From assembly GCF_007655135.1 (NCBI RefSeq), contig NC_045128.1, positions 11,408,001 through 11,472,000 on the forward strand: 64,000 nt of DNA, written 5' to 3'. A program made the translations under genes and the position numbers. Numbering within the stretch: position 1 is the stretch's first letter; the number at the start of each line of letters is the position of its first letter. The notes under the pieces were generated by a model that made no database searches, was not told the origin of the DNA, and worked only from the letters and a program-made list of their open reading frames with translations. The DNA comes from Punica granatum. Lineage: Eukaryota; Streptophyta; Magnoliopsida; Myrtales; Lythraceae. Shown piece after piece: positions 49,071 through 60,879 of this stretch.

Positions 49071-50391
49071 TAAACCGAGTTTTAAATGGTCCCGCTCATC
49101 GTCACGGTTTTGCCGACTTGTGTTCTAATCATTCCCCATATTATTAATTGAACTTTGTAACCAAAACCTCTTGATCATTTTCAAATGTGTGCAAAAATGC
49201 ACTATTAGTCGTTTTCTTCGAAAAAGTTCATTGAGCCGAGTTCATACCACGCTCACAAACTTACCAAACGCACTCATCAAGCATGCAAGCACGTCATCGA
49301 TAAGCATATCATCCTCATCAACCAACGTCTAGAAGATCCTAACTCGGTTTAGTAGTCTCACCTCTCCCGAGCTATTGTCGGGAGATCGTTCAGGATGATA
49401 TGTGAATCGAGCTTATCCCTTCAAGCTCCACGATCCTTCCTGTCACTTGCAAAACAAAGGAAACACACCGGAAGAGGTCCCTGGAGGTGAGCAGGATGTC
49501 TATGAATTCGGAGGAGCTGTGGTGAGCTCGAATGGTGGTGAAGCAGCAAGCTGAGGCGGGGGTGCAGCAGCAGCAGTAAGCTGCGGGAGGCTCGTAAGAG
49601 CACCATCAAGTTCGGGCTGCAAGGGAAGGGAACGGAGACGAAGACAGAGGCTTAGGGACGAAAAAAGACGTATAGATAGAGAGAATGATGGAGAGGACAC
49701 TTAGAAAGAGAGACACAAACATAGAGGCGGAAAGAAAGAGAGGGAGAGAGAGCACTTAGCTTTGAGAGTTTGGCAAGGCTGCGGCTTTCGGTGGAAGAAG
49801 AGCACGCACCAAGCAGCAGCAGCAGCTGAAGATGAGCTGCAGCAAAGCAGCGGGAAGGAGTCCAGGAAGGAGCGACCAGCAGCACAGCAGCTTCAGCCTT
49901 CAGGAAGTCGAGGAAGGGGCGACCAGCAACACAGCAGCTTCAGGACATCGGGGGCAGTGAGCGAGCAGCAGCACAACAGCAACTCCGGGAGGCCGAGGAA
50001 GCAACCAGCAGCAGCAGCAGCAGCAAGGAGAGGTGAACGGATGGAGGAGGCGTCCAAAATGCCAGAGGAAGGAGGGGAAGAGACGGAATGATGGAGATGA
50101 GGTGATGGATGGGAGTTGTTGCTGCAGCCGTGTCTTGCACTTCACTCCATCTTGCTTAGCCAACAAACGAAATAAATGAAGAAGAAGAAGCAAAGGGTGG
50201 TTGGATTGTGATGGAGTGATGGATGGGAAGTTGCAGAGGGCAAAGAAGTGAGTGGCTTGCACTCCTATTTGCTTAGCCATAAAACAAGAAGGAGGTGGCA
50301 GGGCTGTGACTAGTGGTCCATAAGGGCGGCCTTGTCATCCGAATTTCTAGAGAACTGGTCATGAATCTTCTCCGGTTCTAATTTACCTGTT
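49071..50391. repeat. CAG/AGC-rich region upstream of the UGT pseudogene
   Basis: The part 49540-50030 has many AGC triplets, including pure runs at about 49819-49833 and 50007-50025, mixed with purine-rich sequence. Open frames here encode Gln/Ala/Ser (plus) or poly-Leu/Ser (minus) and have no domain. Two short similar blocks with 'ggtgatggatggga' / 'agtgatggatggga' occur near 50100 and 50215. The 49071-49500 part shows nothing recognisable. Confidence 0.6.
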
Positions 50392-51535
50392 AATGTGAAA
50401 GTATGCGAGGTTATTAGCTCACCATGGGGCAAGATTATTGCGGATGAGGTGCGGCGATACTTCAGGGGGCTCTGATTTCCTTCAAAATGGCAATCGAGGC
50501 CGCTGAGGAAGCTGTGGGAGTGAGGGTGAATTGCCTAGTGATTGATGCTTTCTTTCACGTTTGCGTGCGCCATTGCCGAGAAGAAGGTGAAATGGGTCCC
50601 GTTGTGGGTGGGCGCACCATATGTTCTCTCGGGTTACATGTATGCAGATGTCATGATTCGGAAGTTCCTCCATGATGAGAAGGCGAGGTCTCGACCGCAC
50701 AGGACCCTAGAGGGCATTCCTAGATTATCCAACAGTGCGCATCAAGGATTTGCCGAAAGCGTTCCACTCCACCAGACCAACCAGGACAAAATGTTCATAT
50801 TGTTCAACTTCTTCCGTGAGCTCGGGAGCGTGCTGCCACGAGCTGATGCTGTTGTGCTGACCTCTTATAGGGAAGCGGGTCCTGCGCCCTTGACGGTGCA
50901 CCTTAGGTCGAAGTTCCAAGAACTGCTCCTCGTGGGCTCCCTCACAGTGTCGTTTGCTCCACCACCTCAAGAATCGGGATCAGATAGGACAGGGTGCCTT
51001 TCATGGCTAGATGAGCAGGAGCACCAAACAGTGGCATACATAAGGTCCGGTTCTATCGCAGGGATGCCGTCGGAAGAGTTGTTCATCCTAACTGAAGCTC
51101 TTGAGACAAGCAGGACCCCACACCTGTGGTCACTCAAGGACCACCTAAAGGTGCACTAGCCACCAGGTTTCGAAGAGAGAATGCGCTCTCACGGGAAAGT
51201 TGTCCCTTGGGACCCCCAAAGTCCAGTCTAATGGCATCCATCAATTGGCGCTCCATGACTCATTGTGGATAACTCAGTATTTGAGAGTGTGGCCAGAGAG
51301 GTTCCCATGATCTGTAGGCCGCTCTGGGCGGATAACAAGATCAACGAGGTAGTGCTGGAGAAGGAATGGGGCATTGGGGTGACAGTCGACAGGGGGATCA
51401 TGATGGAAAAACGGGATCCTGAAGTGGCTAGAGATGGTTATGGGAGGTGGTGAACTAGGGAAGGAGATGAATGCTGCTAGCCCTAGGGGGAGTGCTTCAA
51501 GGGACCTAAAGATTTTGCTGGACATTAATTTATAA
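50392..51535 (+). pseudogene. UGT78-like flavonoid/anthocyanidin 3-O-glucosyltransferase, broken
   Basis: The family transfers glucose from UDP-glucose to the 3-hydroxyl of flavonols or anthocyanidins in the cytosol. Similarity begins at NVKVCEV, passes through a MAIEAAEE / CLVIDAFF block, KWVPLWVGAPYVLS, GCLSWLDEQ, EALETSRTPHLWSLKD and the start of the PSPG sugar-donor box (KVVPWDPQ), and ends at SASRDLKILLDI with a stop at 51533-51535. Defects: the N-terminal third (including the catalytic His region) is absent. There are frameshifts near 50485 and 50560, a stop at about 51158, further stops in the PSPG region, and a two-base loss that breaks the HCGWNS motif (near 51268). No intact reading frame can be formed. 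Confidence 0.85.
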
Positions 51536-52275
51536 TTATCGAAAAAAAAATTAGTTTGGTAAATGGAGCTCACTAAGACTTCCATGGCCTTGGGGTTCTC
51601 ATTTCAAACCAGCCTCCACCAACTGGTTTCAGAACATGTACTTAGTACAATAAAATGATAGTTGTTGTGCGAATTCGTTTCGCTCAATTATGTAGATTTG
51701 ATCCCCCTCGTAGGTGTGAATTGAAGAAGCTTGTTGATTTACGTTAATTTTCTCAGATATGTCTTCCTCAGTTTAGTTTTCTTCATCACTCTGTGTTCTA
51801 TCATTTGATCATGTTTGTTCTTCATTTGATCGTTGTTCTATCATTGTTATAGATCTGATCATGGACTTATCTGTCTGATTTTGCTTTAAGTTATGTAGAT
51901 TTGGTTCACACATATCCAATCGAGCGCCGATCGTCACATCCTGTCTAGAGATTGGTAGGAGTTTGGGACAGCCACACGGGTACTTATTTTTCTGAAAACC
52001 AAGATAAACACGTTGATCTTTGTCTCGATATATATTGGGCAAAACCATCATGATACCACATTGTTTTTTCATCGACTCTGTAGGGACATCATAAGCATCG
52101 ATTTCATATTAATAAAAAATGTTTTCTGATTATAAGGAAATCCCATCAAACTAATAGCCACATTAACCATACTTTCCTAATTACAACTCCATGGATTTGT
52201 TTAATTCAATAGACCTGTGGAGAATGCATAGCCGGAAATTGACTCCAGGAATTTACTCATTCAAGTGTGTCTAAC
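51536..52275. other. Intergenic sequence downstream of CAF1
   Basis: No gene is supported; it should include the 3' UTR of the minus-strand CAF1 gene. Confidence 0.4.
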
Positions 52276-55200
52276 CTAAGTTAGTAATTTAGCAAGTTCA
52301 TCCACTCTTAAGCTTCCATGAGGCACCACATTCGAATACTGTTCTTCTCCGAAATTGTTCTTCTTCCTAGCTTTAGAATCTTTCCGCTGGTTCTTCCTCT
52401 TATCCTCCGAAGCTGTTTCAGTTTCATTAATTACACTAGGATTCACCTCTCCCTCATCCGTGTCCGCCTTCTTAACAGCGACCCTCTTTGGCCGGTGCCT
52501 GAACACGGGTCCTGCTGGAGCTGTCTTTGCAAAAGAAACCACTCTTTTATGCACGATATCGGCATCCAACGGACTTTCTTTCAAAATAAGAGCACTTCCA
52601 TTCTCGATCGCTTTCCTTACAAGTAGCATGACTCCCTCGGTTGAAGGGGAAACAACTCTTTCCAATTCTCTCGTAGCTTCTGTTGTATCCACTGGTTTCT
52701 CAGGCCTTTCTAGAGTTTTACCTTCTTCTGAGTCAGAACTCGCTATTTCAGGTACATTATCTCCTTTCTCGGCATAGGACCCATCCTCAGAAATGTCGGA
52801 AATGTCGGAAAGAGTAGTAGCTGCATTTATGTTCCTCACATCTCCTGACTCATTTCTGTCGAAAACACTGTTATCTGAAGCAGTTTCTTCTTCAGCAGTA
52901 CTGTACTCGAACGAGAATTTTTGTTCACTGTCTCCCAAATCCACATCTCTACAGATGGCTGGAACAGAGTCTGCCTCAGAAGATTCGACTTTTTCATTCT
53001 CAACAGAGGTCAATTGATCAGAAGACAACACTTCATTGCCTTCTAAATCCAAATCTCTAGAAATGGCTGGAACAGAGTCTGCCTTCAAAGTTTCGACTTC
53101 TTCATTCTCAATAGAGGTCAACTGAGCAGAAGACGACACTCCATTGTCTTCAGAGTCGTGTTCTGACATTGGAAGTGAAGACTTCCAATCCCGGCCTCTC
53201 CACATCAGTATATGCTCATTTTCGAATGAGATCAGCACACAAGGGACCAAATCCTGGTAGCAGGGAAGGAGGAACATTCCTGATATATCTCCATACTAAT
53301 GTACAATGACCGCTTGGTAAAATTAAATTAAAGTATGTACTAACCTTGAGTTTGGCTCCGATTTTCCTGTAATCACTGCCATTCAACCCTTGGCAGTTTA
53401 TTCTCACCAATTCGCATTCTTCAAAGGCCTCCTGAACATTCTTCACAAGGTCACAGTAGACTCCATTTTTAGCTGTTCAAAAATATATACAAACAGTAAG
53501 AGTTAGTAGCCATCACATGAACAAAAGGCAGTGGGTTTCTTTCCTTATTCAGTTTCTTTTTGTCCATCTTTTTGACACAGTAATATAAAAATTGCAGCCA
53601 AGGAACATACCCAGTTTGCATATGGGTATTAGTTTCCGCCCCTTCTTACGCATCTCGGTGGCTTCTTCCAGAGTCAGACCTTCCGGAACCCTCTTGATCA
53701 GCCTGGGGTAAACTGGAGTAACAGGTCTCCACAGCATGAGTGGAAATCGCGGACGGGTTCTGTAGTTGTAGTTTCTTCCTCGAAAGAGGTAAATCACCCC
53801 TCCGTTACTATAGATGATCTTGCCTCCTGTTCGTTCCTGTCCAAATCACGAGAATGTGAATGCAAAATCATCTAAATACAGCATCGAAGCTTCTAAGTAG
53901 TAACTACCTACATCAACTGTTATTGTAGCTATTTCTCCTTATGAACTAAAAGAATCCACACACAAAGAGAGATTCCTTCATCACATGATGCCGTGGCAAG
54001 AAATCAGTCAGATCCTTACACGCAAGTAACAAAATGGTCGAATGTGCGATAGATCCACTCGAGAGTCACTCTCACTTGATAACTCCTCAAAACCCAAGCG
54101 AAATGAATTTTTGCATGGCTTACGAATAGCGAGAAAAACTAACCTCCAGTTGTTGCTTCACATTGTCCATGTCAACTGTGCAGACACCCTTACATTTGAT
54201 CTTGCAGACTCGGCGCCGCTTCCAGTGGGCATGTATGTTCTCAAGCATGTTGTGCGTTAAACCATCTCTGCCTAGAATACAAACATCCGAATGCCAGAGG
54301 AATCCGTTAATAGGCTTCATATTGTATTGACAACTTATGATAGAATTGTCTATAAGAAGATTCCACAAGCACAATCATCCCAAGTCTATGTCCTTATATC
54401 GAACAAGCAACTCTTCATTCATCTCTTCTAAAACATTCGCCACTATTAATTTACCCTGTCGTGCAGTTCAACTCCAGATTACGGCATGCTAAAGCATATA
54501 AGATTTCAAATCTTTACCGTACCATTGCTAAGGAATCGTTGCTAATCTTCCGAAAACACATGAACCAATCGAAACCCCAAAGAAATACTTATAAACACGA
54601 AAGCCCGACATTAGCAAACAGCAAGATAAATTTTCGCACCCAAGTTCATCTGCCTCTGCGACTTCATACACCCTCTAATTAATTCCTTCACCTCCTCTTT
54701 GCTCAAGGGCTCCCCCAATATCTCCTCCCTCGACCTCACATACCTCGGACCTCTGCCGGGCAAGTACGGTCCTGGGGCCTGCACGGGCTTAACCCCCTTC
54801 TTCCCTGGCGGGGGCAGCTTGAACGAGTCAAACTCCTTCAGCTTCTTCTTGCTCGGCGGCAGTGGGGCCCGCCCTGTCCACGGCCTCCCCATAGTGGTAG
54901 GCCCAAACGGGGCGTAGGGGGCCTCTCGGAGCCTCAGAGGCTTTACCTTCGGGGTCTCAGTGTAGCTGTACTTGAACTCGAACGGAGCCCCGTCTATGAT
55001 GTAAGAGACCCCATCATCGGTCAGGGCCACGCTGGCGGTTCTGTCGACCGGAGCTTGGTTGTCGGTGTCCGTGCCGCCGTCTATCTGTGTCTTCTGGACT
55101 CTGGAAATCTTCTTGAAGGCTGGGTGGGGTTTGGAGTATTTCGACTTCCTGCCCGGGATTGAGGGGCTCGAGGGAGAGGACGGAGTACCGGCGGACTTGA

Positions 55201-55477
55201 AGGTGGCTTCAGAGGAGGGTTGGGCGGCGGCAGGGTCGTCGATTTGGGCGATTCTGGTGGCGGAGTCGAAGCGGCGCCCGCGGCGGATGTCGTTCTCGAT
55301 CTCCTGCTGGGCGCGGCGGCGCTCGTTGAAGCGCTCGGCGTTGGCGTTATTCCACCGGGAGAAGCGGATTTCCGTCGGTGGCCGGTGGCGGGTGGCGCCG
55401 AGGTGGGGCAGCTGGGGGTTGGAATTGAGCTTCTGCGGGGCGAAGATGGGGAATGGGAGGGCGAACTTCAGCGCCAT
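52276..55477 (-). CDS. CAF1: CRM-domain chloroplast group II intron splicing factor, CRS2-associated factor 1 type
   Basis: Proteins of this family pair with CRS2 in chloroplasts to splice subgroup IIB introns. Five exons join in phase: 55477-54640, 54271-54144, 53836-53611, 53472-53345 and 53253-52276, giving 765 aa. All introns are GT-AG. The N-terminus ([12 protein letters not shown]...) suits a plastid transit peptide. Two CRM domains follow: about residues 255-350 ([15 protein letters not shown], loop GRDG) and 372-465 ([19 protein letters not shown], ending [10 protein letters not shown]). In the second, the first Gly of the GxxG loop reads Ala with this splice. The rest is an acidic Ser/Glu-rich tail with a 36-residue repeat and a conserved-looking [11 protein letters not shown] end. 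The length and tail favour CAF1 over the shorter CAF2, but CAF2 is not excluded. Confidence 0.88.
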
Positions 55478-56490
55478 TGGAAGCTGTCCAGTGGAGCTTC
55501 CGGCGAGGAAGGACCAGATGTCCTGCTCCTTTCCAGGATATCCACCGAAGACGAAGAAACCAAACGCTGCCGTTTCGATAGCAAATGAAACATATAGATA
55601 AAAAGATTTGGGTTTTTATCGCACGATTTCCACAAACCCAAAGAAATTACTAATCCAAATTCTGGCCGAATTGGCCAACTATAGATAAAACTGAATCATG
55701 AATCTTTTACAGTCACGATATTCTTATAAAAAAAGAATTCGACTCAAATTTATCAAAACATATGAATTAATAAATAACGAGATTTATCGTACCCTCATCT
55801 TAATTTAAAATCTCACTTACAATGGGTCACTACTATATAAATGTAAGGGAGATTTTGAGTTAGGAGTATTTTTGGTGGGTGGCTAAGTATTTTTAATAAA
55901 TATGGTATAATATATTTAGTAAAATAATAAAAAATAGAGATTCACTCTATTTTGGGGCAATAATTATCAGAGCACTCTTCTCCTACTCTGCTTTGAGTCC
56001 CTCCATGACTGTTTCTTGACGAAGCTCCCACTCTCAGTCCACTCCACGTCCAGATAGTAAAGCCGACAGCAGCCCTGCCTGAACTCCAAATCCTTCTTCC
56101 CTGTCTTCAGAGGACCGCCACACCGACAGGTACTCAGCTTCCGACACAGAATAACAGACAAAAGCAGTCATTTGATGATGCTTGTGTAGCTTTTTCTTTC
56201 CTCCGGCCATGTTCACTTCTTGCAAGATAATCCTTCTTGTAAGGTCCGAATCACTGCAAAATGAGCAAAAGGGTTTGTTTCATTTCATTTGAGCTGTTAC
56301 CATGGGGGAGGATAAGAATTGGCTAATCCGGCATATGAATGAACAAGCTAGCTTGATGGGTCTTGCTCTCTCAGTCCTGTTTGATGCGCCGTATGATTTA
56401 CCCGGTTTCTGAATTTGTCTATTTCAAATTTTCAAGTTCGGGTGCAACTGACTAGGGGATTTCGTAATCTTCTGTTTATCAGCTGTACAT
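55478..56490. other. Intergenic region between divergent CAF1 and GT47 genes
   Basis: CAF1 and the glycosyltransferase gene are transcribed away from each other from here. AT-rich sequence fills 55600-55950. The minus-strand block 56225-55967 is less AT-rich and contains overlapping open frames (63-64 codons). One starts MAGGKKKLHKHHQ and another ends SKQSRRRVL; together they could be exons of a small gene, but I do not recognise it. Confidence 0.35.
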
Positions 56491-59143
56491 ATGATGGAGT
56501 TCCTTGCCCTTGTCACGAGGCTTTGTCTCGTGGAGACCAAGAGGCTGCTGTTAGTCGTGACGATCGCCATCACCGTCATCATCATCTTCCAGGGTTTTAC
56601 AGTTCCTCACGAGCAGGCATTCTCACTATCACGAGCTCATCGAGAAAGGGGTTCGATTATTGCGGTGCGCAGCAATCTCACTGTCTTAAACGACACGGGA
56701 GCAGCCGTAAATGTCATTGTTCGACCAGATGTTGACAATGGTAATGGTTCTGATGTGGATGAAGAGGTTGGGGAAGAAGGTGAAGTAATGGAAGATTCCA
56801 TCATGGACTATGATATGAAATCAGATGATCCGAGAGGCACTGAATACTCGGACAAAGGGTCAGATGCCACTAAGAATGTTGGGATGAATGGTAATACAAG
56901 TGCTGGTAGTGCCCCCATGGGAGGATTGGAACAAAGCGTGGCTTCTTCTGCTGCCGAAGCTGATGGCAACATGTCTCAAGGAAGCAGTATAAATGAAATC
57001 AATCAGAATAAAAGGATTAATGTGGGAAAACGGGAAACTGTCTTCATCAGGATAAATATGAGTTCAACTGTGGATAGTGGATCGGCATTAAGGAGGTTAA
57101 ATGGTCGGGCAATGTCAATTTCCGAAATGAATTCATTATTGGTACATGGTTCTGTTTCATCAGATCCCACGGTACGATTCTCGCCTGCATTGTCGATTCG
57201 ACAAATTTTGAAGGCATTTTTTGCTTATGAGGTGCTTTGCTTTGTTTCATTTTCGATATCTGGTAGTAGAGGCGAAAGAAGTGGTCTTCAGTTCGTGATC
57301 GAGAACTTCTATCTGCAAAACTGGGGATTGAGAAAGCTCTTCCTATAGCAAAAGATGCCCAAGGACTTCAGAACTTTGTCTATCGAAATATTTCCCAATT
57401 TATAAGGTCTTCTGTCTTTCTCTTTTCAATTCTATAAGTAGAATTGCAATGATGAATTTGGTAAAGATTCTTCTGCCGCTGCCACAAAGATAAGAGCATT
57501 GTTGCATCCATCTATGGTTATCTCTTAAGATCTTCCCTTTTATCTGCTAAACATACAGAAATGGCCCCAAAAATTACAGATCGGAGGGTCTCATCTTTCT
57601 CATATGCTAGTAAATTCTTTTATTTCTACTTGGGGAAAGGCCATTGTAGTGGCTATGCCTTCAGGATCTTGTATTGTATCCGCAGGAGCTACGAGTCAAT
57701 GGAGCGAATCCTTAAAGTCTATGTCTACAAAGAAGGAGAGAAGCCCATATTTCACCAACCAAAGATGAGAGGAATTTATGCCTCCGAAGGATGGTTCATG
57801 AAGTTGATGGAAGGAAATAAGAAGTTCTTGGTGCGGGACCCGAGAAAAGCTCACTTGTTTTACTTACCCTTCAGTTCACGGATGCTAAGGATGGCAATTG
57901 ACGATCGCAACTTCAAGAGTCATGGGGACCTTAAGAAGTACCTCAAGAGCTACATCGATCTTATTTCCCATAAATATCGATTCTGGAATAGAACAAGAGG
58001 AGCAGATCATTTTCTTGTTGCTTGTCATGATTGGGTATGATTTCTACACCCTGATAAAGATGAAATTTCCAACTTTTCTCGTTCATGAATGTTTGTTTAC
58101 TGCCCTATTGAATGATCATGTTTCTTTGATGGAATTTTGAGTTTTGATCATGATGAGGTAGATTGAGTATAGGACTAGGTGGCCACATTGTTTTCTTCAA
58201 GAGTAGCAGACGCTTCATGACAGGATATTACGAATATAGGGTCGAATCAATATACATGTTTTGCAGGAAGAGTAATAGGAAACTACAATCAAACAGAACA
58301 TGTCCTGTTAGTTGCAGAAAATTGTTCCTGCTTGCTGCTTTTATCTGTGAATAGATGATTGATAATCGTTTTTCTTTGACTCTTATCGGTAACTAGTAAA
58401 AGTCTGTCGTTTGATATATTTGAAGACGAGCCAGAGGCTTTGACCTGACAGGTTTTGCTTTAATATATTAGGCGACCCGAATTACACATCAGGATATAAC
58501 TGGAAACTCCATCAGATCACTCTGCAACTCCAATGCTGTGAAAGGATTTCAAATAGGCAAGGACACAGCTCTACCGGTCACCTATGTCCGCTCGATGGAG
58601 GAACCTACAAGAGATATTGGAGGTAAACCGCCATCAGAGCGGCTCAACTTGGCCTTCTTCGCCGGGAGCATGCATGGGTACCTCCGCCCAATCCTCTTCC
58701 AGTATTGGGAGAACAAACAACCCGACATGAAAATCTTCAGTATGTTGCCTCGTGATCTCGAGGGCAAGAAGACCTACAGAGAATTCATGAAGAGCAGCAA
58801 GTTTTGTATTTGCGCCCGAGGATACGAGGTCCACACTCCTCGGGTGGTCGAGGCAATTTTCTATGAGTGTGTCCCTGTGATCATTTCGGACAACTATGTC
58901 CCGCCATTCCTTGAGATCTTGAAATGGGAGGAGTTTGCGGTGTTTGTGAAAGAGAGGGACGTGCCGAACTTGGGGAAGATTCTGGGCTCAATCTCGGAAG
59001 AGAAGTACTTGAACATGCAGCTTGGGGTCAAGGCAGTCCAGAGGCACTTTATTTGGCATAAGAAGCCGATCAGATACGATTTGTTTCACATGGTTCTCCA
59101 CTCCGTGTGGCACCAAAGGATTCTTCAGATGAAACAAAGTTGA
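56491..59143 (+). CDS. GT47 exostosin-like glycosyltransferase (probable glycosyltransferase At3g07620/At5g03795 type)
   Basis: Four exons join in phase (56491-57171, 57270-57406, 57686-58034, 58472-59143) into 612 aa; introns are GT-AG. The protein is type II Golgi-membrane in layout: a short cytosolic start, a transmembrane anchor at about residues 19-36, and a variable acidic Ser/Asp/Gly-rich stem to about 225. The exostosin domain (about 270-580) has SYESMERILKVYVYKEGEKP, IYASEGWFM, ADHFLVACHDW, LAFFAGSMHGYLRP and the signature RVVEAIFYECVPVIISDN (513-530). The family adds sugars to cell-wall polysaccharides or glycoproteins; the exact substrate is unknown for this clade. The start ATG is one of two adjacent Met codons. 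No disruption is seen. Confidence 0.92.
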
Positions 59144-59445
59144 AAATTTTGGACTTCTTTTCCCTTTTTTGCCTTTGTATGAGTAAATGTAAATAGGTTT
59201 GTATGCTGCTTTTTACGGAGAGAACATTGTCGAAGAATGTACTCGTGTTTGCCGAAGAACTTGTACTGGAACCACAACGACTAGTGACAAATTATGGAAT
59301 ATTATAGGTGTGGCCTATACATATTTGCACTAAATATGTGGATCTCACATGTATACGTATAATGATCCCGTAAGTGTTGTCTTGAAGCAAGGAAAGTGGG
59401 TATGGCCTAGGTGCAATGACCACAATCCGACTTCATACAGGTAGC
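59144..59445. other. 3' region of the GT47 gene
   Basis: Probable 3' UTR and spacer; no motif is resolved. Confidence 0.4.
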
Positions 59446-60130
59446 TGCACAAGGTATCCAAATTGGACAGGAAGATTCAGTTCATTTGCTCCCTAACTGG
59501 TCGGGTCTGTTCTCCACATCTAGTGCATGGACTAGAATCAGATCTGCAGGAGCTCAGGTGCCATGGTGCAAGACAATCTGGTTCCCTGGAAGTACTCCAA
59601 CAGTTTCCTTTGTTGTCTGGCTTTGTATGAGGAATCGGTTGCACACTAAATACAAGATCCGATCTTGGGGGAATTCAGCTTGATGTGGTTGAATGTGAAT
59701 TGGTTGGGAATATGGAGGAGGGCAGGGAGCATTTGCATTTTACATGTCCAGTTTCAGGAGCTCTTTGGCGAAGCATTTTGAGGAAAGTTGGACTGCGCCG
59801 AGCGAGCATGGATTGGGCATCAATGATCAAGTGGGTCTGTTCCTTAAAAGGGAGAAGTTTGGATATCACTATTCCGAAGTTGTTGTGGACGTCCTATATC
59901 TATCGTCAGTACTCCTCTCGGCTCACATATGGCGACACCTATTGCTCCCTTGTAGGGCTGCTCTCCTCCATAGCGAGGGTTGCTCGGCTGCTGTTGAGCG
60001 TCTCTTACCTGTACTTATTCTTCATCTTACAGGTTCAGTTCTCGCTTTCAATCTATTGTTTGTCATGTCGAGTTCTTGTGATTATTTGTTGGAGAATTAG
60101 GGTGTTAATGAGGCAGATAGGCCATTAGCT
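59446..60130 (+). pseudogene. LINE-derived reverse-transcriptase zinc-binding (zf-RVT) remnant
   Basis: One frame (59486-59683) reads FSTSSAWTRIRSAGAQVPWC, then IWFPGSTPTVSFVVWL and RNRLHTKYKIRSWG. After a frameshift near 59683 the next frame gives EGREHLHFTCPVSGALWRSI, then KVGLRRASMDWASMIKW. Together these match the zf-RVT domain at the C-terminus of plant LINE polyproteins. No reverse transcriptase or endonuclease precedes it, and one of the zinc-ligand blocks is lost around the frameshift. Confidence 0.8.
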
Positions 60131-60879
60131 AGACAGACCGACTGTGTAGAATCGAGAGCTATGTTCATATGCGATAGGTGAAGCAACGATGTATATATGA
60201 TGACATAATTCGAGACTTGGGCAACCTTGGTTTTGCTTAAGCCTAGTCGTCCCTCGATGACATGATAATTGAGAGGAAAGGGGAATTGACACTATATAGA
60301 GAGGCTATAGTAGCGGAGTTAGGCCGCCTCTTCGTGAAACTATCACGGAGTTTTGTCATTTTTATGGAGTTAGGCCAATGCCATCATAGTTAATGATAAC
60401 AAATGTAATGGAAATTTTAGTTCTCTATTGAGTGATAATGACGGGATGCTGGGCATAGTAAGATGATTAGAATTGTAATCAATAGAAGTATCTGCCCGAT
60501 CAACGGAATTTTTTTTTTTTTGGACAAGTTGTACCCAAACAACGGATTGTTCTTCAAGCACCCCGGGGTAGATTTGATTTTGAAAGGGCATCAACTAGGC
60601 ATGACCTGAAAATTTGGCAAGACGGCTTATTACCACGATTAGACTATGATGCGAACAATTAGAAGTAATTATTAGTATGCTACTTATTGTCGATGTGGCC
60701 TAGCGAATGCTTCCTCACGACTGCTTTGATTCCAATTGTAACAATAATAATATTGTAGCAAAAATCAGAACTTGCTACGGGTCATGAATGCCCCTACCGA
60801 TGTGCGACAGCACGCTGATGGAACAGGGAGTAAGAAGAAATATAGCTGCCATGTTTTCTCAATAGATAATTGTGGTTTA
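60131..60879. other. Unassigned intergenic sequence
   Basis: No gene is supported; a poly-T run lies near 60510. Confidence 0.35.

Noticed and set aside
49421..50280. Poly-Leu, poly-Ser and Gln-rich frames
   Set aside because: These are compositional effects of CAG/AGC-rich sequence read on either strand, without a domain.
58163..58354. 63-codon frame
   Set aside because: It lies within the third intron of the GT47 gene.
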